From positions 1-6,593 of the forward strand of contig CAJVYO010000099.1 in the NCBI GenBank assembly GCA_913009515.1: a stretch of DNA of 6,593 bases, read 5' to 3'. Positions 1 through 5,585 of the stretch are shown piece by piece. The position numbers were made by a program, and so were the translations under genes. Origin of the DNA: an uncultured Methylococcaceae bacterium (GTDB taxonomy: Bacteria > Pseudomonadota > Gammaproteobacteria > Methylococcales > Methylomonadaceae). The notes below the pieces were generated by a model. That model did not search any database. It had not been told where the DNA came from and was given only the letters and a program-made list of their open reading frames with translations. The stretch's first letter is position 1. Every line of letters begins with the position of its first letter.

Positions 1-1778
1 TCGAAACCTGAAAATCCCATGCGTTTCGCAAATTTAGCCGCAATTTTCCAATCAGGCAAAGCTTCGCCAGGTGCATCGTTAAATTTTTCATAGAGACGAA
101 TTCGCCGCTCACCATTGGCACGGGTAAAGTTTTCTTCTCCCCATGTTGCCGCCGGCAACACAATATCCGCATAATCAATACCAATAGGTGCAACCGGATA
201 AATATCCTGATCCACTAACACCATACCGCCATTATCAATACGCTGTTTTAAGGTTGCAATCGCTTGTTGCTTATTAGTTGAACTCACTTGATGAGGGTTT
301 TCACGAGTCAATTTTTTTAATACTTTACTTAAATGTTCCGATGCCACCATTGACTGTATCCAAGTAGTACCGACAACCCAAGTAAATTTAGCACGCCCAT
401 CTTCAACCCAACGATCTAAATCAATACCTTGTTTTTTCCAACCTGGAAATTTTTCAGGTGATTGTTGTTTAGGATATTTTCCACCAGGCATCATGCCACG
501 CTGATGTCCGCCAAAACGTGAAATAACCTGACCTGGACGATTTCCCGCCCCACAAATTAAGCCTAATGAAGTATACGAAGCGGTATTTAAATAATTATTT
601 GACCAATACAGTCCTTTTTCAAAACCAAACGAGGTTTTAGGGCGTGTACCATCAGCTCTGGGTTTAGCAATCGCTGCCGCTACCTCTACAATTTGCTGCT
701 CAGAAATCCCTGTAATCTCAGACGCTAATGATAATTCTGAATATTTATCATTCAATAACCAGTCTTTAAAATCAGCAAAACCATCTGCTTGAAACACTTC
801 TTGGTCACGCTCTGCCCGATTATTAATCCAGTTTTCAACAAATTCTTTATCCTGCCAATCATTTTCAATCACCACCCGGGCAAGGGCATAATTTAAAACC
901 GTATCTGTGCCAGGATTAATTTCAACATACATACCGCCCATTTTTTCTGCATAAGCATTACCCGCTGTTTTACGCGGCACAATTGAAATCACTTTCATAT
1001 CATGCTCACGAATGCCTTTCATAATCCATTCGGTGAAAATAATGGTTTTACTTTCAAACGGATCAGTACCTGAAATTAATAGCACATCCGCTAATGACCA
1101 ATCTTCATAACTGGCTGAAAAATTATCAATTCCCGCATCTGCCATACCGGGTGTATCAGGGCCGTGTCCTGTTGGCTGATCATGCACTGCCCATGCTGGC
1201 GTTTCAATTTCACGTAAGGCTAACTTTGTTAAGGCATGGGTATTTTCCCAATATTGATAAGAATACATTTTCATCGCCCATGCAGACTTACCGTAATTAT
1301 CTAATACGTATTGAGACACTTCCGCCATAATATCAATGGCATCATCCCAGCTAATCCGTGTTAATTTTCCATTCACCCTGAGCTGAGGATATTGCAAACG
1401 ATCACGTGTTGGCGTTAAAGGGTTATATACTTTTTTAGCAATCGTGCCACCACGAATACTATGATCCCCACCTACATTAACCACTTTAGAGTCTTTATCA
1501 CCTACAATTGCAATATGATGCGGCTCACCATCCGCAATCACTACATTATGCTGATTAGGACTTACCCAACATGCTTGCATAATAGCCGTCGGAAAATCTT
1601 TACCAAACGCATTATTCTCTGCTTTTTTGCCACCTTTTTTTCCTACTGGCCAGCGATAGACTTTATAGCCACACGCGACAATACAATAATCACAAGCCGT
1701 GGTAAATACTGTTGCATCAGCGGGAGGCAAGGGCACATTATCATGCTCATTAACGCTCACTGTTTTATTATTCTTCAT
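1..1778 (-). CDS. AioA-like molybdopterin oxidoreductase large subunit (3' end outside window)
   Basis: This is the catalytic large subunit of a DMSO-reductase-superfamily enzyme closest to arsenite oxidase AioA (also named arsenate reductase (azurin) large subunit). I translated it by hand from the ATG at 1778: 592 codons without a stop, then the window ends. AioA is usually about 800-850 residues, so roughly a quarter is missing. Visible features are the cluster motif C29-x2-C32-x3-C36 in a CIVACGYKVY context, with Ser107 (GDHSIRGG) at the fourth-ligand position, which in AioA gives a 3Fe-4S cluster; H199; R421 and H425 in RFGGHQRG; and GERRIRLYEKF at 556-566. It has no signal peptide, as expected if it is exported with the Tat-tagged Rieske subunit encoded 3 nt upstream. 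The Shine-Dalgarno AAGAAGG (1786-1792) sits 7 nt before the ATG, inside the end of the upstream gene. Family assignment is strong. Substrate is uncertain because the Glu203 and Ala199 equivalents differ; iodate reductase IdrA is an alternative. Confidence 0.9.
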   Translation of the reverse strand, partial: MKNNKTVSVNEHDNVPLPPADATVFTTACDYCIVACGYKVYRWPVGKKGGKKAENNAFGKDFPTAIMQACWVSPNQHNVVIADGEPHHIAIVGDKDSKVVNVGGDHSIRGGTIAKKVYNPLTPTRDRLQYPQLRVNGKLTRISWDDAIDIMAEVSQYVLDNYGKSAWAMKMYSYQYWENTHALTKLALREIETPAWAVHDQPTGHGPDTPGMADAGIDNFSASYEDWSLADVLLISGTDPFESKTIIFTEWIMKGIREHDMKVISIVPRKTAGNAYAEKMGGMYVEINPGTDTVLNYALARVVIENDWQDKEFVENWINNRAERDQEVFQADGFADFKDWLLNDKYSELSLASEITGISEQQIVEVAAAIAKPRADGTRPKTSFGFEKGLYWSNNYLNTASYTSLGLICGAGNRPGQVISRFGGHQRGMMPGGKYPKQQSPEKFPGWKKQGIDLDRWVEDGRAKFTWVVGTTWIQSMVASEHLSKVLKKLTRENPHQVSSTNKQQAIATLKQRIDNGGMVLVDQDIYPVAPIGIDYADIVLPAATWGEENFTRANGERRIRLYEKFNDAPGEALPDWKIAAKFAKRMGFSGF

Positions 1779-1781
1779 ACT

Positions 1782-2327
1782 TTAACCTTCTTGAATATGA
1801 TTGCAGTGACCGTAAATTAAACCTATTACTGCCGTCGCATAAATATCGTCACCATCAACTTCTAATGTAATTTGCGGTAAACTTTCGGTTGCATGACCTG
1901 AAATCACCATACCGTGACGACTTAAATCAAAGGTAGTTAAATGTAATGGACAAGGACCTGCGACCTTATGCTCTGCGTTATAAATACCCGATAAAGGCCC
2001 GCCCATATGCGGACATAAACCGTTAAACGCAACGATATCATTATCTACACCAATACCGCCCCCTGCCACTTCCCCTAATTTAACTAAAAAATTAGTGCTA
2101 TGCAGATCATCAAAGGGATAACGAAACGCAACTTGTTCGTCATTTTTCAATTCGCTTAAACGTGCAATTTTTTTACGCGGGTATTTTTTTTCATTTGCAT
2201 ATAATGCATGAGAGACCCCAGGAATAGCACCTAACGCAACAGCCGTGCCACTACCAATTAAAAATCGTCTCCGACTACTATTTTTGACACATTGATGTTT
2301 ATTTTCTATTATTTGTTCACAACCCAC
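1782..2327 (-). CDS. AioB-like Rieske 2Fe-2S small subunit, Tat-exported
   Basis: Small subunit (181 aa) that passes electrons between the molybdenum subunit and a periplasmic or membrane carrier through a Rieske 2Fe-2S cluster. A twin-arginine signal, SRRRFLIG at 18-25 followed by a short hydrophobic stretch, ends near VSHA (38-41). Rieske box 1 is C105-P-H107 (CPHMGG) and box 2 is C126-P-L-H129 (CPLHLTTFD). The stretch after box 2 (GHATESLPQI, 144-153) and the C-terminal GLIYGH are characteristic of arsenite oxidase small subunits rather than bc1 Rieske proteins. The two extra cysteines that form a disulfide near the cluster in many Rieske proteins are replaced by Gly110 and Leu128. The start is GTG at 2327, supported by GAGGT just upstream. 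The N-terminal 17 residues before the Tat motif are somewhat long and contain two cysteines (3 and 13). It is followed by the large subunit after 3 nt, giving a clear two-gene operon. Confidence 0.93.
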   Translation of the reverse strand: MGCEQIIENKHQCVKNSSRRRFLIGSGTAVALGAIPGVSHALYANEKKYPRKKIARLSELKNDEQVAFRYPFDDLHSTNFLVKLGEVAGGGIGVDNDIVAFNGLCPHMGGPLSGIYNAEHKVAGPCPLHLTTFDLSRHGMVISGHATESLPQITLEVDGDDIYATAVIGLIYGHCNHIQEG

Positions 2328-2332
2328 ACAGC

Positions 2333-2338
2333 ACCTCT
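2333..2338 (-). promoter_or_regulatory. Ribosome binding site of the AioB-like gene
   Basis: Minus-strand AGAGGT lies 5 nt before the GTG at 2327. It is the main evidence that this non-ATG codon is the true start. No in-frame ATG precedes the Tat motif. Confidence 0.6.
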
Positions 2339-2407
2339 ATAAAAAATCTTTATATTTCAAAAACTTATTGTCATTATTTTTAATATACCTATAATACGCT
2401 ATGTACT

Positions 2408-2421
2408 TATATAGCTATATA
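2408..2421. repeat. 14-bp perfect palindrome TATATAGCTATATA
   Basis: The self-complementary sequence is centred between 2414 and 2415, about 85 bp upstream of the AioB-like start. It could be an operator or simply chance in AT-rich DNA. Confidence 0.35.
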
Positions 2422-2505
2422 GTTGTATTTTAAAATTGAAAAATCCTTATATTATTAAAAGCAAATACTATGCCATATCAATTATTTTCATAAATTACCT
2501 TATAA

Positions 2506-2518
2506 AATCAATGTGATT
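2506..2518. repeat. Short inverted repeat AATCA-ATG-TGATT
   Basis: Perfect 5-bp arms flank a 3-bp centre, about 110 bp upstream of the cytochrome gene. It contains AATGTGATT, resembling one CRP half-site, but the second half-site is missing at the expected spacing. Regulator binding is only a possibility. Confidence 0.25.
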
Positions 2519-2552
2519 AATGAAATTTATAAACTTAATCAAATAACACTAA

Positions 2553-2584
2553 AAAAATAGAAATGCGGCATACGCCCTATTTTT
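2553..2584. repeat. Hairpin-forming inverted repeat upstream of the cytochrome gene
   Basis: AAAAATAG (2553-2560) and CTATTTTT (2577-2584) are perfect 8-bp complements. Nested inside is a GGC/GCC mini-stem (2567-2569 with 2574-2576) around a 4-nt loop. It ends 44 bp before the ATG at 2629, in the probable promoter or leader. It could be an operator, a leader RNA structure or a weak transcription stop; the following T-run is interrupted. Confidence 0.4.
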
Positions 2585-2609
2585 AGTTTTCTAGATGGCA
2601 TATCCCCTA
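2567..2609. repeat. Imperfect 13-bp direct repeat, 30-bp period
   Basis: GGCATACGCCCTA (2567-2579) recurs as GGCATATCCCCTA (2597-2609) with 11 of 13 bases identical. The starts are 30 bp apart, close to three helical turns. These are nearly the only GC-containing blocks in this spacer, and the second copy ends 19 bp before the cytochrome ATG. A tandem activator or repressor site is possible. Confidence 0.4.
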
Positions 2610-2628
2610 AAAAATATTCGAGATTTTT

Positions 2629-3390
2629 ATGAAAAAAACATCAACACCTAATTATGTCAATTTACCTAGCTTAGCCCTTGTTATACGCTGCTTATTTACC
2701 GGTTATTTACTCACCATTGGTCTAGGATTTTTTATCGCAGGCGGACAGGTATTGCTCACGCATGGCATGGCTGATGGGAAGGTGGGGTTATCTGTTGATG
2801 ATGTGGTCTATAGTTATTATGGCAATCGTAATAACAGTTTATTACAAGCTAAACTAAAAGGCTCAATGAAAGATAAAGCCCCCCCTCAAGTGCGTACTCG
2901 ACTGATTAAATGGGCTCAAAATGATGCACCTGAAGAACAATGGGAAACTGAGATTGCCCCCTTATTTCGTCATAATTGCAGTCAATGTCATGGAGTAATG
3001 CCAGGACTACCCGATTTTAATCATTATTTAGACGCTAAAAAAGTGTCTGGGGTGAATAAAGGGGCGAGCGTTAATGCCTTAACCCGCGTTTCACATATTC
3101 ATATTTTTAGTATTGGTTTTATTTTCTTTTTTATGGGCATAATTTTTAGCTTGGCAGTGGGTATTCCACGTTGTATAAAAATCGTGTGTATTTGCCTGCC
3201 TTTTGCTGCTCTTATTTTGGATGTGTTATCGTGGTGGCTAACTAAATTTCATCCTAATTTTGCATGGCTCACCATCATTTCAGGCTTTAGTTATTGTTTC
3301 GTCTTTATGTTTATGTGGTGTACCTCTTTGTATCAAATGTGGATTTCACCTAGAAAAAAGACTTACACTTCAAATGAGTGGCAAGATTAA
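2629..3390 (+). CDS. Membrane-bound monohaem cytochrome c, four transmembrane helices
   Basis: This 253-aa membrane protein carries one c-type haem site, C117-S-Q-C120-H121 (NCSQCHG). I predict transmembrane helices near residues 14-38, 155-177, 183-203 and 210-233. The loop between helices 1 and 2 (about 40-152) holds the haem motif. The positive charges in the 2-3 loop (PRCIK) and the C-terminal tail (SPRKK) place those inside and the haem loop in the periplasm, where c haem is attached. Helix 2 begins with SHIHIF (155-160), whose two histidines could bind metal or haem. I do not recognise a named family. It may shuttle electrons between the quinone or cytochrome pool and the divergently encoded Rieske/Mo enzyme, but that is inferred from position only. 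The SD before the ATG is weak (GAG at 2620-2622). The methyltransferase-like gene follows 26 nt downstream, probably cotranscribed. Confidence 0.85.
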   Translation: MKKTSTPNYVNLPSLALVIRCLFTGYLLTIGLGFFIAGGQVLLTHGMADGKVGLSVDDVVYSYYGNRNNSLLQAKLKGSMKDKAPPQVRTRLIKWAQNDAPEEQWETEIAPLFRHNCSQCHGVMPGLPDFNHYLDAKKVSGVNKGASVNALTRVSHIHIFSIGFIFFFMGIIFSLAVGIPRCIKIVCICLPFAALILDVLSWWLTKFHPNFAWLTIISGFSYCFVFMFMWCTSLYQMWISPRKKTYTSNEWQD

Positions 3391-3416
3391 TCAATATCAC
3401 AAATAGGTTATTAAAA

Positions 3417-3872
3417 ATGCTAAAACTAAAAATACCCCCACCAATTTATATGTTGGTAACCGCTGCCATTATGTGGCTATTAAATCAAACCATGCCCTTA
3501 ATCAGCTTTCAGTCTGACTTCACTAACTTATTGGGAAAAGGCTTTATTGCCGCTGCGTTATTATCTGATGGTTTTTCAGTATGGCAATTTTTGAAAAATA
3601 AAACCACCTTCAATCCGCTACATCCAGAAAATTCGAATCAATTAGTCACCACTGGACTGTATGCTTTTTCCCGAAATCCAATGTATGTAGGCTTATTAGT
3701 GTTATTGCTTGGCTGGGGATTAATACTCGGTAGCTTATCGGCTTTTTTAATCTTGCCGCTGTTTATTATCGTCATGAATAGCCAACAAATTATCCCTGAG
3801 GAGCAAATATTAGAGCGAAAATTTAATCAGGATTATTTAAATTACAAAATGGCGGTAAGGCGTTGGCTGTAG
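3417..3872 (+). CDS. Isoprenylcysteine carboxyl methyltransferase-like membrane protein
   Basis: This 151-aa integral membrane protein belongs to the ICMT/PEMT-like family of small S-adenosylmethionine-dependent methyltransferases. Diagnostic motifs are in the C-terminal half: GLYAFSRNPMYVG (about 79-91), then a hydrophobic helix, then the E-E pair in IPEEQILERKF (about 126-136) and a DYLNYK segment. RNPMY and the E-E pair are the cofactor-binding signature of the family. Hydrophobic helices lie near 10-27, 39-55, 88-100 and 102-118. Bacterial members are poorly characterised and the substrate cannot be read from sequence. I chose the ATG at 3417, with AGGT (3405-3408) 8 nt before it and a start typical of homologues. 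An upstream in-frame GTG at 3378 would add 13 polar residues and overlap the cytochrome gene. Likely second gene of the cytochrome transcript. Confidence 0.88.
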   Translation: MLKLKIPPPIYMLVTAAIMWLLNQTMPLISFQSDFTNLLGKGFIAAALLSDGFSVWQFLKNKTTFNPLHPENSNQLVTTGLYAFSRNPMYVGLLVLLLGWGLILGSLSAFLILPLFIIVMNSQQIIPEEQILERKFNQDYLNYKMAVRRWL

Positions 3873-3933
3873 ACTTCTAGGAATGTGAATTTAACATTTG
3901 AAATACCATTTTGAGCAATGTACTATATCAAGT

Positions 3934-3985
3934 CTTCTTGTACCTTTAAATTTAATCATCTTCAAAAAATTAGTGATACAAGAAG
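3934..3985. repeat. 9-bp inverted repeat between convergent genes
   Basis: CTTCTTGTA (3934-3942) and TACAAGAAG (3977-3985) are perfect complements separated by 34 nt. They lie in the 131-bp spacer where the rightward methyltransferase gene and the leftward lipoprotein gene converge. A shared termination structure is conceivable, but the loop is long and no T-run follows on either strand. Confidence 0.3.
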
Positions 3986-4003
3986 TCCATTAATACTTAA
4001 CTC

Positions 4004-4462
4004 TTAATAATAAAGAACAGATGATGTCTCAGTTCTGTCATATCTATTAGTTCTATCGTATCTACTATTTAAAAAATCTACCAGAGGAGTAAGTCTTAGT
4101 TCTAGAGTTGTCTCATAAGTATCTGCATTGATAGCTGTCATACTTTTTACTTTTGCTCCTCGAATAAAAGCATCAACATAAGTTTCATACACATCACTTT
4201 GAACTAACATATCAGATATTTTTGTATGCCCATTAATCTCCAAACCTTTAATTTCTTCCGCTAAATTTCTATAAGCATCAATTTTTGATGCTCGCATACT
4301 TAATAAACGTCGTTGCTCCTTTGAGTGATTTTTATACATATTCACTGTTCCATAGCCCTTTACTGATACAACATTTCGTTGCTCTGATACATAAGTAGCA
4401 CACCCAGTTAACATCAAAAAGAAACTAACAAATATTAGCTTTTTAAAAAAATTTACATTCAT
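4004..4462 (-). CDS. LPP20-like outer-membrane lipoprotein
   Basis: This 152-aa secreted lipoprotein has a short basic start (FFKK), a hydrophobic stretch and a lipobox LTGC with the acylated Cys at residue 21. The body (about 35-130) resembles the LPP20/FlgP-type lipoprotein domain: a VKGYGTV strand, then an RRLLSMRASKIDAYRNLAEEI helix-like region, then an IRGAKV segment and a final TYETTLELRL strand. Family members are surface or flagellum-associated in some bacteria, but the role here is unknown. The ATG at 4462 is preferred because AAGGTG (4470-4475) lies 7 nt upstream; an in-frame TTG at 4480 would include that SD in the coding region. The C-terminus carries a tandem RYDRT-N-RYDRT. It is monocistronic, convergent with the methyltransferase gene, and separated from the DUF3301 gene by 230 bp. 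Confidence 0.82.
   Translation of the reverse strand: MNVNFFKKLIFVSFFLMLTGCATYVSEQRNVVSVKGYGTVNMYKNHSKEQRRLLSMRASKIDAYRNLAEEIKGLEINGHTKISDMLVQSDVYETYVDAFIRGAKVKSMTAINADTYETTLELRLTPLVDFLNSRYDRTNRYDRTETSSVLYY
4031..4063 (-). repeat. Tandem RYDRT coding repeat in the lipoprotein C-terminus
   Basis: Two 15-nt units encoding RYDRT (residues 134-138 and 140-144) are separated by one Asn codon. They differ only at third codon positions (TAC/TAT and GAT/GAC), which suggests a fairly recent in-frame duplication. Confidence 0.6.
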
Positions 4463-4469
4463 AAATTTA

Positions 4470-4475
4470 CACCTT
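4470..4475 (-). promoter_or_regulatory. Ribosome binding site of the lipoprotein gene
   Basis: Minus-strand AAGGTG lies 7 nt before the ATG at 4462 and decides the start over the upstream TTG. Confidence 0.6.
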
Positions 4476-4511
4476 AACAATTAATTTCATAATTTAGTTT
4501 ATTAGCTTACG

Positions 4512-4538
4512 CAATATTTAATAATTATTTAAATATTG
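4512..4538. repeat. 10-bp perfect inverted repeat upstream of the lipoprotein gene
   Basis: CAATATTTAA (4512-4521) and TTAAATATTG (4529-4538) flank a 7-nt centre, 50 bp upstream of the lipoprotein ATG. On the minus strand its inner end merges into TTGCGT, which with TATGAA 17 nt further on could be a weak -35/-10 pair. A dimeric regulator could bind here and overlap that promoter. This is the best operator candidate in the window, but the composition is almost all A/T. Confidence 0.4.
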
Positions 4539-4580
4539 AGTCCTAACAGCCAACATTATCGGCATGATATCATTTTTATA

Positions 4581-4601
4581 AAGTAATACTTTACATTACT
4601 T
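4581..4601. repeat. 7-bp inverted repeat AAGTAAT / ATTACTT
   Basis: Perfect 7-bp arms flank a 7-nt centre, about 92 bp downstream of the DUF3301 stop and 119 bp upstream of the lipoprotein start. A perfect 10-bp palindrome ATGATATCAT lies next to it at 4564-4573. It could mark the end of the scp operon, but lacks the T-run of an intrinsic terminator. The remainder of 4463-4692 shows no gene. Confidence 0.3.
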
Positions 4602-4692
4602 CTTTAAGGTATTGATTAACTTAACCATATAATTAACAATTAATCCGCTATGTACCCCAAAATTATGATACTGCTCATTACTTAAATTTCTC

Positions 4693-5001
4693 TTAAAACC
4701 GATGCGGCTCTAATTGTATTGAAATCACTTTCCGTGCCAGCATCATAATTTCACCGTTATAACGCTCTAAGCCTGTCGCGGAAAATTCAAAACGATATGT
4801 ACGTCGCCACTCTAATTTTCCTGATACATTACGTTGAAACTTTAGTGATGATAATGCAATATAACCATCTAACATCTGTAATTCACGCTGCTGACAATAT
4901 TGCTTGGTGGCCGCTAACGCAATCTCTTTTACTTTTTGTGCCGCTTGCCAATAAATAAACGCCACGCTTAAAACTAAAATCATTAAAATTTCAACTATCA
5001 T
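4693..5001 (-). CDS. DUF3301-family small membrane-anchored protein
   Basis: This 102-aa protein has one N-terminal transmembrane helix (about 2-19) and a soluble remainder. The C-terminal half (WRRTYRFEFS at about 65-74, then ERYNGEIMML and a final LARKVISIQLEPHRF) is the conserved core of DUF3301, a gammaproteobacterial family with no known function. Length is normal for the family. Its ATG shares one base with the scpB stop (TAATG at 4999-5003), so its translation is probably coupled to scpB. It is the last gene of the leftward operon before a 230-bp spacer. Confidence 0.85.
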   Translation of the reverse strand: MIVEILMILVLSVAFIYWQAAQKVKEIALAATKQYCQQRELQMLDGYIALSSLKFQRNVSGKLEWRRTYRFEFSATGLERYNGEIMMLARKVISIQLEPHRF

Positions 5002-5585
5002 TAAACGTCTATCGCTCCTGCATCCGCCAATTCTTGTAACGCTTTTAAGGGTGGCATTTCATCTAAAGTGGTTAAATTAAAATAATCTAAAAACTGTTTA
5101 GTGGTGCCATATAAAGCAGGTCGTCCCAAGGTTTCTTTATGAGCAACCACTTTAATCCAAGTACGCTCTAATAAGGTTTGGATAATATTTGAACTCACAC
5201 TAACGCCCCGTATTTCTTCTATATCAGCACGTGTAACCGGCTGTTGATAAGCAATAATAGCAATGGTTTCTAATAAGGCGCGTGAATATTTAGGCGGTTT
5301 TTGAGCAAATAATCGTGCTACCCAAGGAGCAACATCAGTTTTAACTTGAAAACGATAACCACTCGCCACCTTATGCAAACCAATCGCTTGTTGCCCGTAT
5401 TCCTCAGTTAAATCATCAAGGGCCCGTTGTATTTGTTTTTTATTGGGGCGTTCTAATTCAGGAAATATTTCCAATAACTGTGGTACTGTCATCGGCTCTG
5501 AGGCTGAAAATAATAACGCTTCAATAATACGCTTTATTTTTTTAGTTTCCCCCATAAAAGTGGGCATTTCATGTTGTTCACTCAC
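5001..5585 (-). CDS. scpB: Segregation and condensation protein B
   Basis: ScpB (194 aa) is the dimeric winged-helix (kite) subunit of the bacterial SMC-ScpAB complex that organises and segregates chromosomes; it binds the central part of ScpA. The first winged-helix domain covers about 15-95, starting at KRIIEALLFSASEPMT. The second covers about 98-170 and includes LLETIAIIAYQQPVTRADIEEIRGV and ETLGRPALYGTTKQFLDYF in separate stretches, both strong family signatures. Length is normal. The start is a GTG at 5585 that overlaps the scpA stop as GTGA; the ATG at 5567 (MPTFMG) is a possible alternative, and neither has a strong SD, consistent with translational coupling. Confidence 0.96.
   Translation of the reverse strand: MSEQHEMPTFMGETKKIKRIIEALLFSASEPMTVPQLLEIFPELERPNKKQIQRALDDLTEEYGQQAIGLHKVASGYRFQVKTDVAPWVARLFAQKPPKYSRALLETIAIIAYQQPVTRADIEEIRGVSVSSNIIQTLLERTWIKVVAHKETLGRPALYGTTKQFLDYFNLTTLDEMPPLKALQELADAGAIDV

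Larger units (their letters stand above)
2328..2628. other. Divergent AT-rich intergenic region
   Basis: This 301-bp spacer separates the leftward AioBA-like operon from the rightward cytochrome gene, so it should hold both promoters. It is very rich in A and T and has no open frame that looks like a gene. It contains a 14-bp perfect palindrome (2408-2421), a 5-3-5 inverted repeat (2506-2518), a hairpin-forming inverted repeat (2553-2584) and a 13-bp imperfect direct repeat (2567-2579 and 2597-2609). Many TATAAT-like strings occur, but I found no -35/-10 pair good enough to call on either strand. Confidence 0.6.

Noticed and set aside
1094..1330. Plus-strand open frame of 78 codons
   Set aside because: It lies antisense to the AioA-like gene, whose conserved motifs are read on the minus strand; its own product resembles nothing.
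1461..1820. Plus-strand open frame of 119 codons
   Set aside because: It is antisense to the N-terminal region of the AioA-like gene, including the cysteine motif, and spans the aioB/aioA-like junction. It is a shadow frame.
2506..2530. CRP or FNR binding site in the divergent spacer
   Set aside because: Only one TGTGA-like half-site is present and no TTGAT-N4-ATCAA pair is found, so neither regulator can be claimed.
2328..2628. CRISPR array, tRNA, riboswitch or small RNA gene in the spacer
   Set aside because: Only two copies of one short repeat exist, and no cloverleaf, conserved aptamer core or strong terminator is visible.
3378..3416. Upstream GTG start for the methyltransferase-like gene
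   Set aside because: It would overlap the cytochrome gene and add 13 polar residues; the ATG at 3417 has a better SD and gives the usual family length.
3934..3985. Bidirectional intrinsic terminator between convergent genes
   Set aside because: The arms are perfect but the loop is 34 nt and no T-run follows on either strand, so it is kept only as a repeat.
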